Under the pieces are notes generated by a model, which was not told the origin of the DNA, did not search any database, and saw nothing but the letters and a program-made list of their open reading frames with translations. From NCBI RefSeq assembly GCF_009758125.1, contig NZ_WRXO01000004.1, positions 372,001 through 436,000 on the forward strand: a DNA stretch of 64,000 bases, read 5' to 3'. The translations under genes were made by a program, and so were the position numbers. The DNA comes from Chitinophaga oryziterrae. Lineage in GTDB: Bacteria > Bacteroidota > Bacteroidia > Chitinophagales > Chitinophagaceae. This document shows, piece by piece, positions 37,208 to 45,947 of this stretch. How positions within the stretch are numbered: position 1 is the stretch's first letter; each line of letters opens with the position of its first letter.

Positions 37208-39496
37208 TCAAAAAGTAAGTTTTGTACGTAATACGAAACTGATGCCCAGGTCGTCTGCATAATATCTGAACCTGTTCAGATAATCCCTGTAAGCAATGTT
37301 GGTAAGATTGTCTACTGAAAAATCTATGTTCAGTATATGTTTTCCTGCCAGCAAGTCCATTCCAAAAGAACTGTTTAACAGGCCATAGCCGGGAGGAGGT
37401 GCCACATAATCACTGTTGGGTGGCACCCTTGTTTGTCTGGATACTTTCACATACTGGATGCTCACATACTTTGACAGCCAGGTGTATTTAAGCGCATTGT
37501 CAAACCGGTCGGCCGGCATAAATACCAGGTAATCGTGTATGCTTTTATTGAAAGCCCTTACCAGGGATATTTTGGAGATCAGTGTGAAGTTTTTCAGAAA
37601 GGTATAATCTGCTTCAGCATCTAATCCCCGCAGGCGTACATTTGCCTGGGTATAGGTAAACATAGGATAGGTACCGCTTACGAGCGAAATAGGTTGCAAA
37701 GAAGGTTTGGCATAAATAAAATTGTTGATCTCATTATCGTATATGTTAAGTTGTGCAAATAATTTTTCCGTGTTGTATTTAAAGCTGATACTGGTATTAA
37801 AAGAACGTTCAGAACGAAGCGTAGAATCTCCAAGTTCATAAGAAGCTGCACTTAAGTGAATGCCTTTAATATAGAGTTCATTTACACTTGGAGCTCTCCA
37901 TGCGGTCCCGGTGTTGGCACTTAGAGAAAAATGTTCCGTAGCTTGCCAGGTAGCACCTATAGAAGCTGTCACATTCTGGTAGATACTGGTATTGTTGTAA
38001 ACAAACAAAGAGTTGTCATTTCGCCGGTAAACTCTCAGCCAGCGGTAATCGTATCGTAGTCCGGCTTCCAGTGTCCATTTGTCTTTTGTGTATTTTTCAA
38101 TGCCATATATTCCTGCACCGTAATTCCGGAAATTTGGTACCAGGTAGCGTATCCCTTTGAATACATTTCCCTGGGTGATACCACTCATGCCCCAGGTACC
38201 GCTAAAATTATTTTTATCGGGTTGATGATATAAGAGGTCCAGAGTATGCGTTTTGATCTTAAAACTGATCTGTGGCGCTGCCAGCACAGCAGGATCATCA
38301 CTGTAGGGCAGATCGATATCATACTCGTTACGGAGATCAGTTTGCCTTGCATAAATGATTTCCATCTTACCCTGATTTTTAAATTGATAATAGCTGTTTA
38401 ATTTCAGCAGATCATGTGTTACCTGCTGATAGCTTCTATCAATTTTATAAGAGAAATAAGAAGCGGTAATAGGTTTAGGCCGAATAAATGCGGCATATAG
38501 ATCCTGTATATTACCTACATGCGAACCATCAAAAATTCCCATCTTACTATGATACCGGCTATAGAAAGCATTAAAACCATAATTGGTTTTATGATAAGCC
38601 AGTGTTCCTGAATAATCGTCTTCAGCTACCCCAGTATTCTTCAGGTAATAATCGGCAGTTTTGAAATTACCAGCCCTTTTAAGCGTGCCTTGTACCCTCC
38701 ATTGAAAACCATCCACAGCACCATCCAGCATACCGGATACAGCCCCCATACGGCCATTACTGGCACCTACGAGGTTTACATCACCACCTATCTTTTTATC
38801 TGTTGGAAGCGCCGCCGGTTCCAGTATGACTACTCCGGCCAGCGCGTCAGAGCCATATCGGATGCTGGCAGCACCTTCTACAACAGATACATGTGCCGCT
38901 GTAAAGGGATCAATTTCAGGTGCATGTTCGCTGCCCCATTGTTGCCCTTCCTGTCTGATCCCATTATTGAGGATGAGTACACGATTGCTATGAAGGCCAT
39001 GAATAACAGGCTTTGATATGGACGGGCCGGTTTGAATACTATTGAGGCCAGGAATGCTTTTCAGGCTTTCCCCCAGCGTTTTACCGGTAGATTGAAAGAG
39101 TTGTTTATTATTCAACCCCACTGTATTTAATGTGCTGAGTTCTTTCGCTCTTGTGCTGCTGATAATAACTTCTTTTAAATCAGTACTTAACTCCTGTAAT
39201 ACAAAGTTTAACTGGATATTGCCTTCCACTTTTACTGTCTTACTAACCGGCAGACCTGAATCTATCGCACAGGAAATGATATAATCGCCCGCACAGATAT
39301 TATTAATCGTATATCCTCCGTTCTTATCCGCTATCGTCTGTTTATTTCCTGTTATGCTTATTCTTGCTCCGGGCAGTTCCAGCCCGGTTTTGCCTGTAAC
39401 CTTTCCTGTAATGAAGTAATTACACTGTTGGCCATACAGATACTGAGAGAACAGTATTAGAAGTAAAATTTGCACGCCTGTTCTCAAACTTATCAT
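37208..39496 (-). CDS. TonB-dependent outer-membrane receptor
   Basis: This 762-residue receptor has a signal peptide (MISLRTGVQILLLILFSQYL), then a carboxypeptidase-like repeat (ITGKVTGKTGLELPGARISI) and a plug domain (VIISSTRAKELSTLNTVGL, VIHGLHSNRVLILNNGIRQE, ASIRYGSDALAGVVIL). A 22-strand barrel follows, ending in GISFVLRTKLTF. It lacks an STN domain, so control is not by FecR. The two TGCAA-N5-TTGCA palindromes just upstream suggest repression by a metal-sensing dimer such as Zur or Fur. The ligand is unproven; the siderophore, metal and heme families look alike. Confidence 0.9.
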   Translation of the reverse strand: MISLRTGVQILLLILFSQYLYGQQCNYFITGKVTGKTGLELPGARISITGNKQTIADKNGGYTINNICAGDYIISCAIDSGLPVSKTVKVEGNIQLNFVLQELSTDLKEVIISSTRAKELSTLNTVGLNNKQLFQSTGKTLGESLKSIPGLNSIQTGPSISKPVIHGLHSNRVLILNNGIRQEGQQWGSEHAPEIDPFTAAHVSVVEGAASIRYGSDALAGVVILEPAALPTDKKIGGDVNLVGASNGRMGAVSGMLDGAVDGFQWRVQGTLKRAGNFKTADYYLKNTGVAEDDYSGTLAYHKTNYGFNAFYSRYHSKMGIFDGSHVGNIQDLYAAFIRPKPITASYFSYKIDRSYQQVTHDLLKLNSYYQFKNQGKMEIIYARQTDLRNEYDIDLPYSDDPAVLAAPQISFKIKTHTLDLLYHQPDKNNFSGTWGMSGITQGNVFKGIRYLVPNFRNYGAGIYGIEKYTKDKWTLEAGLRYDYRWLRVYRRNDNSLFVYNNTSIYQNVTASIGATWQATEHFSLSANTGTAWRAPSVNELYIKGIHLSAASYELGDSTLRSERSFNTSISFKYNTEKLFAQLNIYDNEINNFIYAKPSLQPISLVSGTYPMFTYTQANVRLRGLDAEADYTFLKNFTLISKISLVRAFNKSIHDYLVFMPADRFDNALKYTWLSKYVSIQYVKVSRQTRVPPNSDYVAPPPGYGLLNSSFGMDLLAGKHILNIDFSVDNLTNIAYRDYLNRFRYYADDLGISFVLRTKLTF

Positions 39497-39526
39497 GAGT
39501 CAATACTTGTTTAGATTTTCATTAAA

Positions 39527-39563
39527 TGCAACGTTATTGCAATTTTTATGCAATATAGTTGCA
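39527..39563. promoter_or_regulatory. Two TGCAA-N5-TTGCA palindromes 22 bp apart
   Basis: TGCAACGTTATTGCA (39527-39541) and TGCAATATAGTTGCA (39549-39563) are both 15-bp palindromes with a 5-bp spacer, exactly two helical turns apart. They lie 31-67 bp upstream of the TonB receptor start. The spacing and symmetry fit two dimers of a Fur/Zur-type repressor bound on one face. The regulator itself is not in the window. Confidence 0.6.
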
Positions 39564-39712
39564 AATAATTAAATTCAAAATTAAAATTGGCTTAATAATC
39601 TTTTGGGGAATCGGGGATATCTTCAAGAAAAAGATAGATCTGAAACATAACATGGAATTTATTAATCACTCGATTTATAAATTCCTCTTTCAGAAAATGA
39701 CAAATGGGATCG

Positions 39713-39747
39713 TTTGTAGATTAATCTTTCACAAACCACTATCTTTG
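39713..39747 (+). promoter_or_regulatory. Bacteroidota-type promoter for the methyltransferase
   Basis: A TTTG element (39713-39716) and TATCTTTG (39740-39747), which matches the TAnnTTTG -7 consensus, lie 23 nt apart. They end 6 nt before the ATG at 39754, which supports that start and implies a nearly leaderless mRNA. Confidence 0.55.
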
Positions 39748-39753
39748 TCTCTC

Positions 39754-40299
39754 ATGAATGTAAAGGAACTTTGGGACGGCAAATTTGCACAGGGATTATC
39801 TTCACTGGAAACCCCTGATCCTTTTTTTATAGAGATGTACGAACAGTATATCAGCAAATCATATCCTTCAGGAGGAACAGCACTTGACCTGGCTGCGGGA
39901 CTGGGGAGACATTCTATTTTCCTTGCAGAGCATCAGTGGAAACCTACGGCTGTGGATATTTCGGCAGTAGCCATTGAGAAACTGAAAGAGACTGCCAGTG
40001 GTGTTAATGTGCATACGCTGATAATGGACATTGCTGATTATGATCTGGCCCCCGAATCATTTGACCTCATCATTCTGTATTATCATTTCGACAGGGCCTT
40101 CTTTCCTAAAATATTCAACGCACTTAAACCAGGAGGGTTGTTCATTACTAAACAGGCTTTTAGTAATATCCCCAAAGAAAATGCCCCGCTTCAAAAAGAA
40201 GAACTACTTGCATTAGTATCATCCCTTGAAATGATCAGCTATGAAGAAAGACCCATAAAAGATCGTGGCGTGGTTGAATATCTCGGAAGGAAAATTTAA
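39754..40299 (+). CDS. Class I SAM-dependent methyltransferase
   Basis: The product is about 181 residues from MNVKELWDGKFAQGLSSLET. A longer in-frame start at 39559 would run through the promoter and give a non-family leader, so I reject it. Motif I is ALDLAAGLGRHSIFLAEHQW, motif II/III covers AVDISAVAIEKLKETA and SFDLIILYYHFDRAFFP, and LKPGGLFITKQAF marks the post-core strand. It resembles the TehB/UbiE group, but the substrate is unknown. Confidence 0.85.
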   Translation: MNVKELWDGKFAQGLSSLETPDPFFIEMYEQYISKSYPSGGTALDLAAGLGRHSIFLAEHQWKPTAVDISAVAIEKLKETASGVNVHTLIMDIADYDLAPESFDLIILYYHFDRAFFPKIFNALKPGGLFITKQAFSNIPKENAPLQKEELLALVSSLEMISYEERPIKDRGVVEYLGRKI

Positions 40300-40312
40300 G
40301 TAACTTCCCGCT

Positions 40313-41311
40313 ATGACAAAATTTCCTAAGGGTATATTGTTGTTTGTTTTTCTATCATTCTCACTATATGGACAAAGTATTGTCCCGGAATCTTATGGTT
40401 TCAGACATCTTCAGATGAATTATAAAGGGGATACCGTTGATATCTTAGTGAAGTCTTTGAAAGGAGATGGAGAGAAGAAAAAACCGCTGTTCTTTTTTTG
40501 TCAGGGAAGTCTGCCTATTCCTTTGATGATTACTTATGATGAAAATGGGCGGCAAGGTATTTACAGCGTGTTCCCGTTTAATCCTGACAGCTTATCAAAG
40601 GATTATCACCTGGCAATTATTAGCAAACCTTACGTACCGTTGATAGTTAAAAGAAAATTATTAAACAGTGATTTAACCTATAATGATAGTACCGGAAGGT
40701 ATGTTCAACGGAATCTATTGGATTACTATGTAGAAAGAGATAAGGCAGTGATTAAATTCCTATTTAAACAAAACTGGATTTCGAAAGATAGTCTGGTAGC
40801 AGCCGGTCATTCAGAAGGGAGTGCTATTGCAGCTAAACTGGCGCTTACTGATAAAAGAGTTACGGCGCTGATCTACTCAGGTGGTAGCGCTATGGGAAGG
40901 ATAATGACGATCATCGGACGTAACAGGGCGATTGAAACAGATAGTACAAGAGAAGCGGAAAAGGACATCGAAAAGTGGGAAAGGATTGTCGCTGACCCGG
41001 AAAATATGAACGGAGATAATGGTGATACATATAAGGTTACCTATCAGTTTTCCATACCGCCCTTTCAATATCTTGAAAAGCTAAAGATCCCTGTTTTTGT
41101 TACATATGGATCGAAGGATGCCAATGCTCCTTTTAATGATTATTTAAGAGTGGAGATGATCAGGCAGAAAAGAAAGAACTTTACTTTTAAGGCATATATA
41201 GGTACAGAACATAACTTCTTCCCTTTAAATAAAGATGGCACCGTCAACTATGATATCTTTAACTGGGATAATGTAGCAGGAGACTGGCATAAATGGCTAC
41301 GCAAACACTAA
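40313..41311 (+). CDS. Secreted alpha/beta hydrolase-like protein
   Basis: This 332-residue protein has a signal peptide (KGILLFVFLSFSLYGQS). The nucleophile elbow is AAGHSEGSAIAAKLA (Ser167). A likely acid and histidine follow in VTYGSKDANAPF and YIGTEHNFFPL. The fold fits periplasmic or surface esterases and acyl-peptide hydrolase-like proteins. It starts 13 nt after the methyltransferase gene, so the two are probably co-transcribed with the two genes that follow. Confidence 0.75.
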   Translation: MTKFPKGILLFVFLSFSLYGQSIVPESYGFRHLQMNYKGDTVDILVKSLKGDGEKKKPLFFFCQGSLPIPLMITYDENGRQGIYSVFPFNPDSLSKDYHLAIISKPYVPLIVKRKLLNSDLTYNDSTGRYVQRNLLDYYVERDKAVIKFLFKQNWISKDSLVAAGHSEGSAIAAKLALTDKRVTALIYSGGSAMGRIMTIIGRNRAIETDSTREAEKDIEKWERIVADPENMNGDNGDTYKVTYQFSIPPFQYLEKLKIPVFVTYGSKDANAPFNDYLRVEMIRQKRKNFTFKAYIGTEHNFFPLNKDGTVNYDIFNWDNVAGDWHKWLRKH

Positions 41312-41320
41312 AAGATAGAA

Positions 41321-41662
41321 ATGAACGATTTTCTCCAAGGCAAACCGCAGCCTGCTATAGAACTATTCAATCACTTGGTTTCATCATTTGATGAGATAGG
41401 GCCGGTGAGTTTACATCCTGCTAAAACAATGATAGGTATTGCTGCTACAAAGAAGTTCGCGTACGTTATACAGTTTGGTAAGAATTTTATAGATTTGGTG
41501 ATTCCTTTTAAACAACGGTACGATGATAATTTATGCTTTCATAAAATTAAACCCGTACCGGGCAGTGATGACGTCAACCACCATGTAAGGATTTATAGCA
41601 AAGATGATATTAATGAAGAAGTGAGAGGATTTCTTAAAATGGCTTATGACAACAACGCTTAA
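41321..41662 (+). CDS. DUF5655-type small protein
   Basis: This 113-residue cytoplasmic protein matches the pattern of DUF5655, with FLQGKPQPAIELFNHLVSSF, VSLHPAKTMIGIAATKKFAY and HVRIYSKDDINEEVRGFLK. It has no signal or membrane segment and no assigned function. It starts 9 nt after the hydrolase and overlaps the next gene by 17 nt. Confidence 0.75.
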   Translation: MNDFLQGKPQPAIELFNHLVSSFDEIGPVSLHPAKTMIGIAATKKFAYVIQFGKNFIDLVIPFKQRYDDNLCFHKIKPVPGSDDVNHHVRIYSKDDINEEVRGFLKMAYDNNA

Positions 41663-42263
41663 ACAAACATTCCTTGAGCTGACAGGGAAATATACCGGCA
41701 ACAACCAGTTACAGGAAGATCTCTGGAAAGAGATTGAAACGAATTATTCAGAAGAGAACCGTTACTACCATAATCTCCATCATCTTGAATACCTATTGAT
41801 AAAATTGACAGCAGTAAAGGAACAGGTCAATGACTGGGATACGCTGTTATTCTCCCTGTATTATCATGATATCATTTATAATGCCACCAGCAGTGATAAT
41901 GAAGAAAAGAGCGCTGAATGTGCTGCGAAAAAGCTTCGGTTATTAGGTCTTGAAACGGATAAATGTGTAGCACAAATACTTGCCACAAAAGGGCATACTG
42001 TAAGTCCTGATAATGATACCAATTTATTTACGGATGCAGACCTTTCTATATTAGGAGAAAGCTGGGAATTATACCAGGAATATTTTCAGAAGATCAGAAA
42101 GGAATATGCTACATATCCCGATATGATATATAATCCTGGCCGTAAAAAAGTGTTACAGCACTTTTTGAACATGGAGCGATTGTTTAAGACAAAAGCTTTT
42201 TTTGACAAGTATGAAAGTAATGCAAAAGATAATCTTTCAGGAGAACTAAAAATGCTTGGTTAA
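41646..42263 (+). CDS. Predicted metal-dependent HD-superfamily phosphohydrolase
   Basis: This 205-residue protein shows metal-ligand motifs RYYHNLHHLEYLL and LYYHDIIYNATSSDNEEKSA, then FTDADLSILGESWELYQEYF. This is the pattern of a small group often mis-named after an NMDA receptor subunit and predicted to be an HD-type phosphohydrolase. The start at 41646 overlaps the DUF5655 gene by 17 nt. The substrate is unknown. Confidence 0.82.
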   Translation: MTTTLKQTFLELTGKYTGNNQLQEDLWKEIETNYSEENRYYHNLHHLEYLLIKLTAVKEQVNDWDTLLFSLYYHDIIYNATSSDNEEKSAECAAKKLRLLGLETDKCVAQILATKGHTVSPDNDTNLFTDADLSILGESWELYQEYFQKIRKEYATYPDMIYNPGRKKVLQHFLNMERLFKTKAFFDKYESNAKDNLSGELKMLG

Positions 42264-42360
42264 TTAAACGAAACTATACAGAAAGAAGCCGTCTTCTAAG
42301 TCGGCCCATATAGTGTGTGGCATATGCTACAATTTGCCTGAGATCTGCTATCACTACAAA

Positions 42361-42425
42361 TATAAGCCCCCTATAAGCCCACCTTAAATAAGGTGGGCTT
42401 ATAGGGGACTATGAGGGGGCTTATA
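42361..42425 (+). terminator. Compound nested hairpin after the HD gene
   Basis: An inner 16-bp perfect stem (42371-42386 with 42389-42404) sits within an outer pairing of TATAAGCCCC with GGGGGCTTATA. Four TATAAGCCC or GGGCTTATA units recur between 42361 and 42436. This is the main content of the 42264-42600 gap; no gene is seen there. A TATCTTTA element at 42492-42499 may drive the GH16 gene. Confidence 0.6.
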
Positions 42426-42600
42426 TGGGGCTTATAGTACCTTATAGGTAGCATCAGATATCCATGTCTCCACGAAATATAAAATTTCCTGTATCTTTAA
42501 ATAGATAATATGCGACACCCTCAAAGTAACAACTGTCTCCCAGTAAGGGGCTAGGACCTTGTTGCCCAATAATTACCTGGCCATTTTTTAAACCATACAT

Positions 42601-45600
42601 ATGAAAGCACCTCTATTGATTGCACTATTTTTGTTCCCTGTACTGGCCAATGCCCAGCAAAAACTGGTCTGGGAAGAAAACTTCGAAGGAACAACGTTAA
42701 ACCCACTGAACTGGACTTATGAAACCGGCGATGGCTGCGCCAAAAACAATTGCGGCTGGGGTAACTCCGAGCTGGAATACTACACAAACAGCACTAATAA
42801 CGTAAGAGTAGAAAATGGTCACCTGGTCATAGAAGCCAGACGTGAAAATGTTGGCGGACAGCCATTTACATCCGGCCGTATCAAAACCAGCGGTCGTGTG
42901 TCCTTCCGCTACGGTACCCTGGAAGCAAGGATAAAAGTGCCGCAGGTAGGCAATGGCTTATGGCCCGCTTTCTGGATGCTGGGCAGCACCGGTGGCGAAT
43001 GGCCACACAACGGTGAGGTAGATATGTTGGAAATGGGATTTGCAGGCGCAATAGCGGCCGGAAAAGTAAATCAGACTGCCAGTGCCGCAACGCATTGGTG
43101 GACCGAAAATCCGGGCGGATATACGGGGCATGCGAGCTATGCCAGGGATACTGTTACCCAGACGGTCAACCTGAGTGATGATTATCACCTGTACAAGCTT
43201 ACCTGGGACAAGGCATTTATCACTATTTATCTTGATAACAGCCCTTATTACAAAATTGCTATTGATGGAGGTAACGGTCTGGATGCCTTTCAGCAGCCGT
43301 TCTACATTTTACTGAACCTGGCCGTCGGGGGTAATTATCCCGGTATCCATTCCGCCGCAGATGTAACAGCGCCTTTACCGGGAGATATGCTGGTGGATTA
43401 TATCCGCCTGTACCAGGATATCACGCAGGGAGATGAACTGCTGCTGGGAACCGATAATGCACCGGAAGGCAATTACGGTATCTTCACGGATAACACACCC
43501 GTTAATGATAAGGTAGCATTTGGCCAGGGAGCTAATTTATACTACTGGAATAATATCACAGATATTGCGTCCCCGGTGCCTTTTGAAGGTAGCAGCGTAT
43601 GGGCGTTCCATGCCAATGCCGCTAACTGGTTCGGAGCAGGCGTTGCCAACGACGCAAAGAATATGAGCAACTACGCTACCGGCAGCCTCAAGTTCAATAT
43701 GAAAACAACGTCAACAACTACCTTTAAAGTAGGGATCTCTACGGAATCCGGCGAAGGATGGGTGATGTTCACCGGCAGCAATGAACATGGCCTTATCAGA
43801 GACGGACAATGGCATGAAGTCACCATTCCGGTAAGTGAATTCGGCGCAGTAGACCTGATGACCGTCAACCAGTTGTTCATGTTCGCCGGTGATGCACCTG
43901 TGGCTGCTGCCGATTTCTATCTGGATAACGTATACTATACCGGTGGTGTATCTGCGAATCCTGCGCCGACAGTGGCTGTCACTAACCCGGTGAAGGATAC
44001 CCTGTTTACCACTCCGGCTACTATTCCTGTCAGGACCAACGCCACAGATAGCAACGGCTCTATCAGCAAGGTCGATTTCTTTAACGGAGATAATTATCTG
44101 GCTACGGTCACCACGGCTCCGTTTAATTATAACTGGCAAACATCTGTACAAGGTGTTGCTACCCTGATTGCAAAAGCTACGGACAACCAGCAGAAAACGA
44201 CCACCTCCAAACCGGTGACCGTTTTCATTGCGGCTCCTGGTAATACCGCGCCACAGGTGAGTATCACTTCTCCTACGGCTGCCACTACGTTGCTTAAACC
44301 GGCTAAAGTGATTATCAGCGCAAATGTCACAGATGATGGTTCCATCTATAAAGTAGAGTTCTACAATGGTTCCGCATTGCTGGGAACTGTGACGAAAGCG
44401 CCCTATACTTTCACGTGGAGTAACGTGGACATGGGTACTTATACCATCACTGCCAAAGCATATGATAATGGTAAACTCAGCACGGTATCATCACCTGTTA
44501 CTTTTACTGTACAGGATAATAAAATATTGTCTGATCTCTATGGTATCTATAGTAACAATGCTGCTATTACGACTAAACTCACCTACGGGCAGGATGCGAA
44601 CCTGTACGTATGGAATAACCTCACCAGCATCGCAAATGCGGTTCCTTATGAGGGTACGGAAGTAATGGCGTTTACAGCAGCTGCCGGTAACTGGTTTGGT
44701 CTTGGTGTGGCAAACGATGTACGCGATCTTACGCATTTCAGCAGCGGTTATCTGAAATTCTGGTTTAAGACAACTTACCAGGGTTCATTTAAGTTCAGCA
44801 TCATTGCTTCTAACGGCCAGGTAGATTTCTCTTATGCAGCAGGTGAACAGAAATCAGGATTAGTGAGAGATGGTGCATGGCATGAAGTCACTTTCCCGGT
44901 AAATACATTTACAGGAATAGACCTGAGTGCTATTACACAGGCATTTACTTTCTCCGGTGATGCACCTGCTGCTGCCGCTGATTTCTACATCGATAATGTA
45001 TATTATACTACAGGTGTTACCACCGGTACAGGTCCAAACCTGGCATTGAATAAAACAACGACCGTATCTACCACAGAAAATGTTGGTACTGTTGCGGCGA
45101 ATGCTGTTGACGGCGATATCAATACCCGCTGGTCCAGTGCTTTCGCCGATCCGCAATGGATCAGTGTTGATCTTGGTGCAGATTATAATATCAATGAAGT
45201 GAAGATCACCTGGGAAACGGCTGCGGCAGCAGATTACCAGGTACAGGTATCTGCAGATCAGAGCACCTGGACTACCCTCAAAAGCATTACAGGCAACACT
45301 GCATTGGTGAATGATAATACAGGGCTTTCCGGTCATGGCCGTTACCTGCGTATTTATGGTACTGCGAGAGTTACCCCATATGGTTATTCTATCTTTGAAC
45401 TGGAAGCCTATGGTTCATTGCGTGCCAGTGCGTTAGCGGTTGCAGGAAGTAAAACAGGTAAATGGGTCGCCAGTTTATATCCGAACCCGGTAACTGGCAG
45501 TAAAGTGCAGTTGTCATCCAGTGAAACACTGAAGCAGGTTAAACTGGTAGATCTGAGTGGAAGGGTATGGGCTGATAAGATGGTGTATTCATCCGGTGCT

Positions 45601-45699
45601 TATCCGGTGGATATAAGTCTGGTCCCAAAGGGGATGTATCTTCTGCAGATAGTAAATACGAAAAATGAAACGTTACTATTGAAGTTTATTAAACAATAG
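42601..45699 (+). CDS. T9SS-exported GH16 beta-glucanase with accessory modules
   Basis: This 1032-residue protein has a signal peptide (LLIALFLFPVLANAQ) and a GH16 catalytic domain (about 22-275). The active-site motif GEVDMLEMG holds Glu139, Asp141 and Glu144; this bulged ExDxxE form occurs in laminarinases. Two copies of a galactose-binding-like module (about 290-450 and 645-805, with DAPVAAADFYLDNVYYTGG and its twin) flank two Ig-like repeats (about 455-550, 555-640). A discoidin-type F5/8 domain (about 815-940, NAVDGDINTRWSSAFADPQW) and a type A T9SS sorting domain (LYPNPVTGSK to LLLKFIKQ) follow. It is likely secreted to attack beta-1,3-type glucans. Confidence 0.93.
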   Translation: MKAPLLIALFLFPVLANAQQKLVWEENFEGTTLNPLNWTYETGDGCAKNNCGWGNSELEYYTNSTNNVRVENGHLVIEARRENVGGQPFTSGRIKTSGRVSFRYGTLEARIKVPQVGNGLWPAFWMLGSTGGEWPHNGEVDMLEMGFAGAIAAGKVNQTASAATHWWTENPGGYTGHASYARDTVTQTVNLSDDYHLYKLTWDKAFITIYLDNSPYYKIAIDGGNGLDAFQQPFYILLNLAVGGNYPGIHSAADVTAPLPGDMLVDYIRLYQDITQGDELLLGTDNAPEGNYGIFTDNTPVNDKVAFGQGANLYYWNNITDIASPVPFEGSSVWAFHANAANWFGAGVANDAKNMSNYATGSLKFNMKTTSTTTFKVGISTESGEGWVMFTGSNEHGLIRDGQWHEVTIPVSEFGAVDLMTVNQLFMFAGDAPVAAADFYLDNVYYTGGVSANPAPTVAVTNPVKDTLFTTPATIPVRTNATDSNGSISKVDFFNGDNYLATVTTAPFNYNWQTSVQGVATLIAKATDNQQKTTTSKPVTVFIAAPGNTAPQVSITSPTAATTLLKPAKVIISANVTDDGSIYKVEFYNGSALLGTVTKAPYTFTWSNVDMGTYTITAKAYDNGKLSTVSSPVTFTVQDNKILSDLYGIYSNNAAITTKLTYGQDANLYVWNNLTSIANAVPYEGTEVMAFTAAAGNWFGLGVANDVRDLTHFSSGYLKFWFKTTYQGSFKFSIIASNGQVDFSYAAGEQKSGLVRDGAWHEVTFPVNTFTGIDLSAITQAFTFSGDAPAAAADFYIDNVYYTTGVTTGTGPNLALNKTTTVSTTENVGTVAANAVDGDINTRWSSAFADPQWISVDLGADYNINEVKITWETAAAADYQVQVSADQSTWTTLKSITGNTALVNDNTGLSGHGRYLRIYGTARVTPYGYSIFELEAYGSLRASALAVAGSKTGKWVASLYPNPVTGSKVQLSSSETLKQVKLVDLSGRVWADKMVYSSGAYPVDISLVPKGMYLLQIVNTKNETLLLKFIKQ

Positions 45700-45723
45700 G
45701 AGTCAAACATCTTCATAAACAAG

Positions 45724-45750
45724 GTCACCCCAATCCGGGGTGACTTTTTT
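45724..45750 (+). terminator. Terminator after the GH16 gene
   Basis: GTCACCCC and GGGGTGAC form an 8-bp stem around a 5-nt loop, followed by six T residues. Confidence 0.85.
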
Positions 45751-45843
45751 CTTTCAGATATGTTATCTGTTTGATCATCAACTGAGATTTACATTATGGG
45801 ATACCGTTCATATATACATATAAAGAAAATATAAAAATTCAAT

Positions 45844-45851
45844 TATCTTTG
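45844..45851 (+). promoter_or_regulatory. Candidate -7 element for the sugar dehydrogenase gene
   Basis: TATCTTTG matches the Bacteroidota TAnnTTTG consensus and would give a leader of about 90 nt. No clear TTTG -33 partner is seen. Confidence 0.4.
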
Positions 45852-45947
45852 GATAGAATGCCATATTTAGAGGACCCAGGAAACCCGACTTAAATAACCA
45901 TTTGCTTTAACCAACACCTATATTAACAATTCACAACAATTTCTATC

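Noticed and set aside
39559..39753. N-terminal extension of the methyltransferase
   Set aside because: The 65 extra residues are not methyltransferase-like and would span the promoter and part of the palindromic operators.
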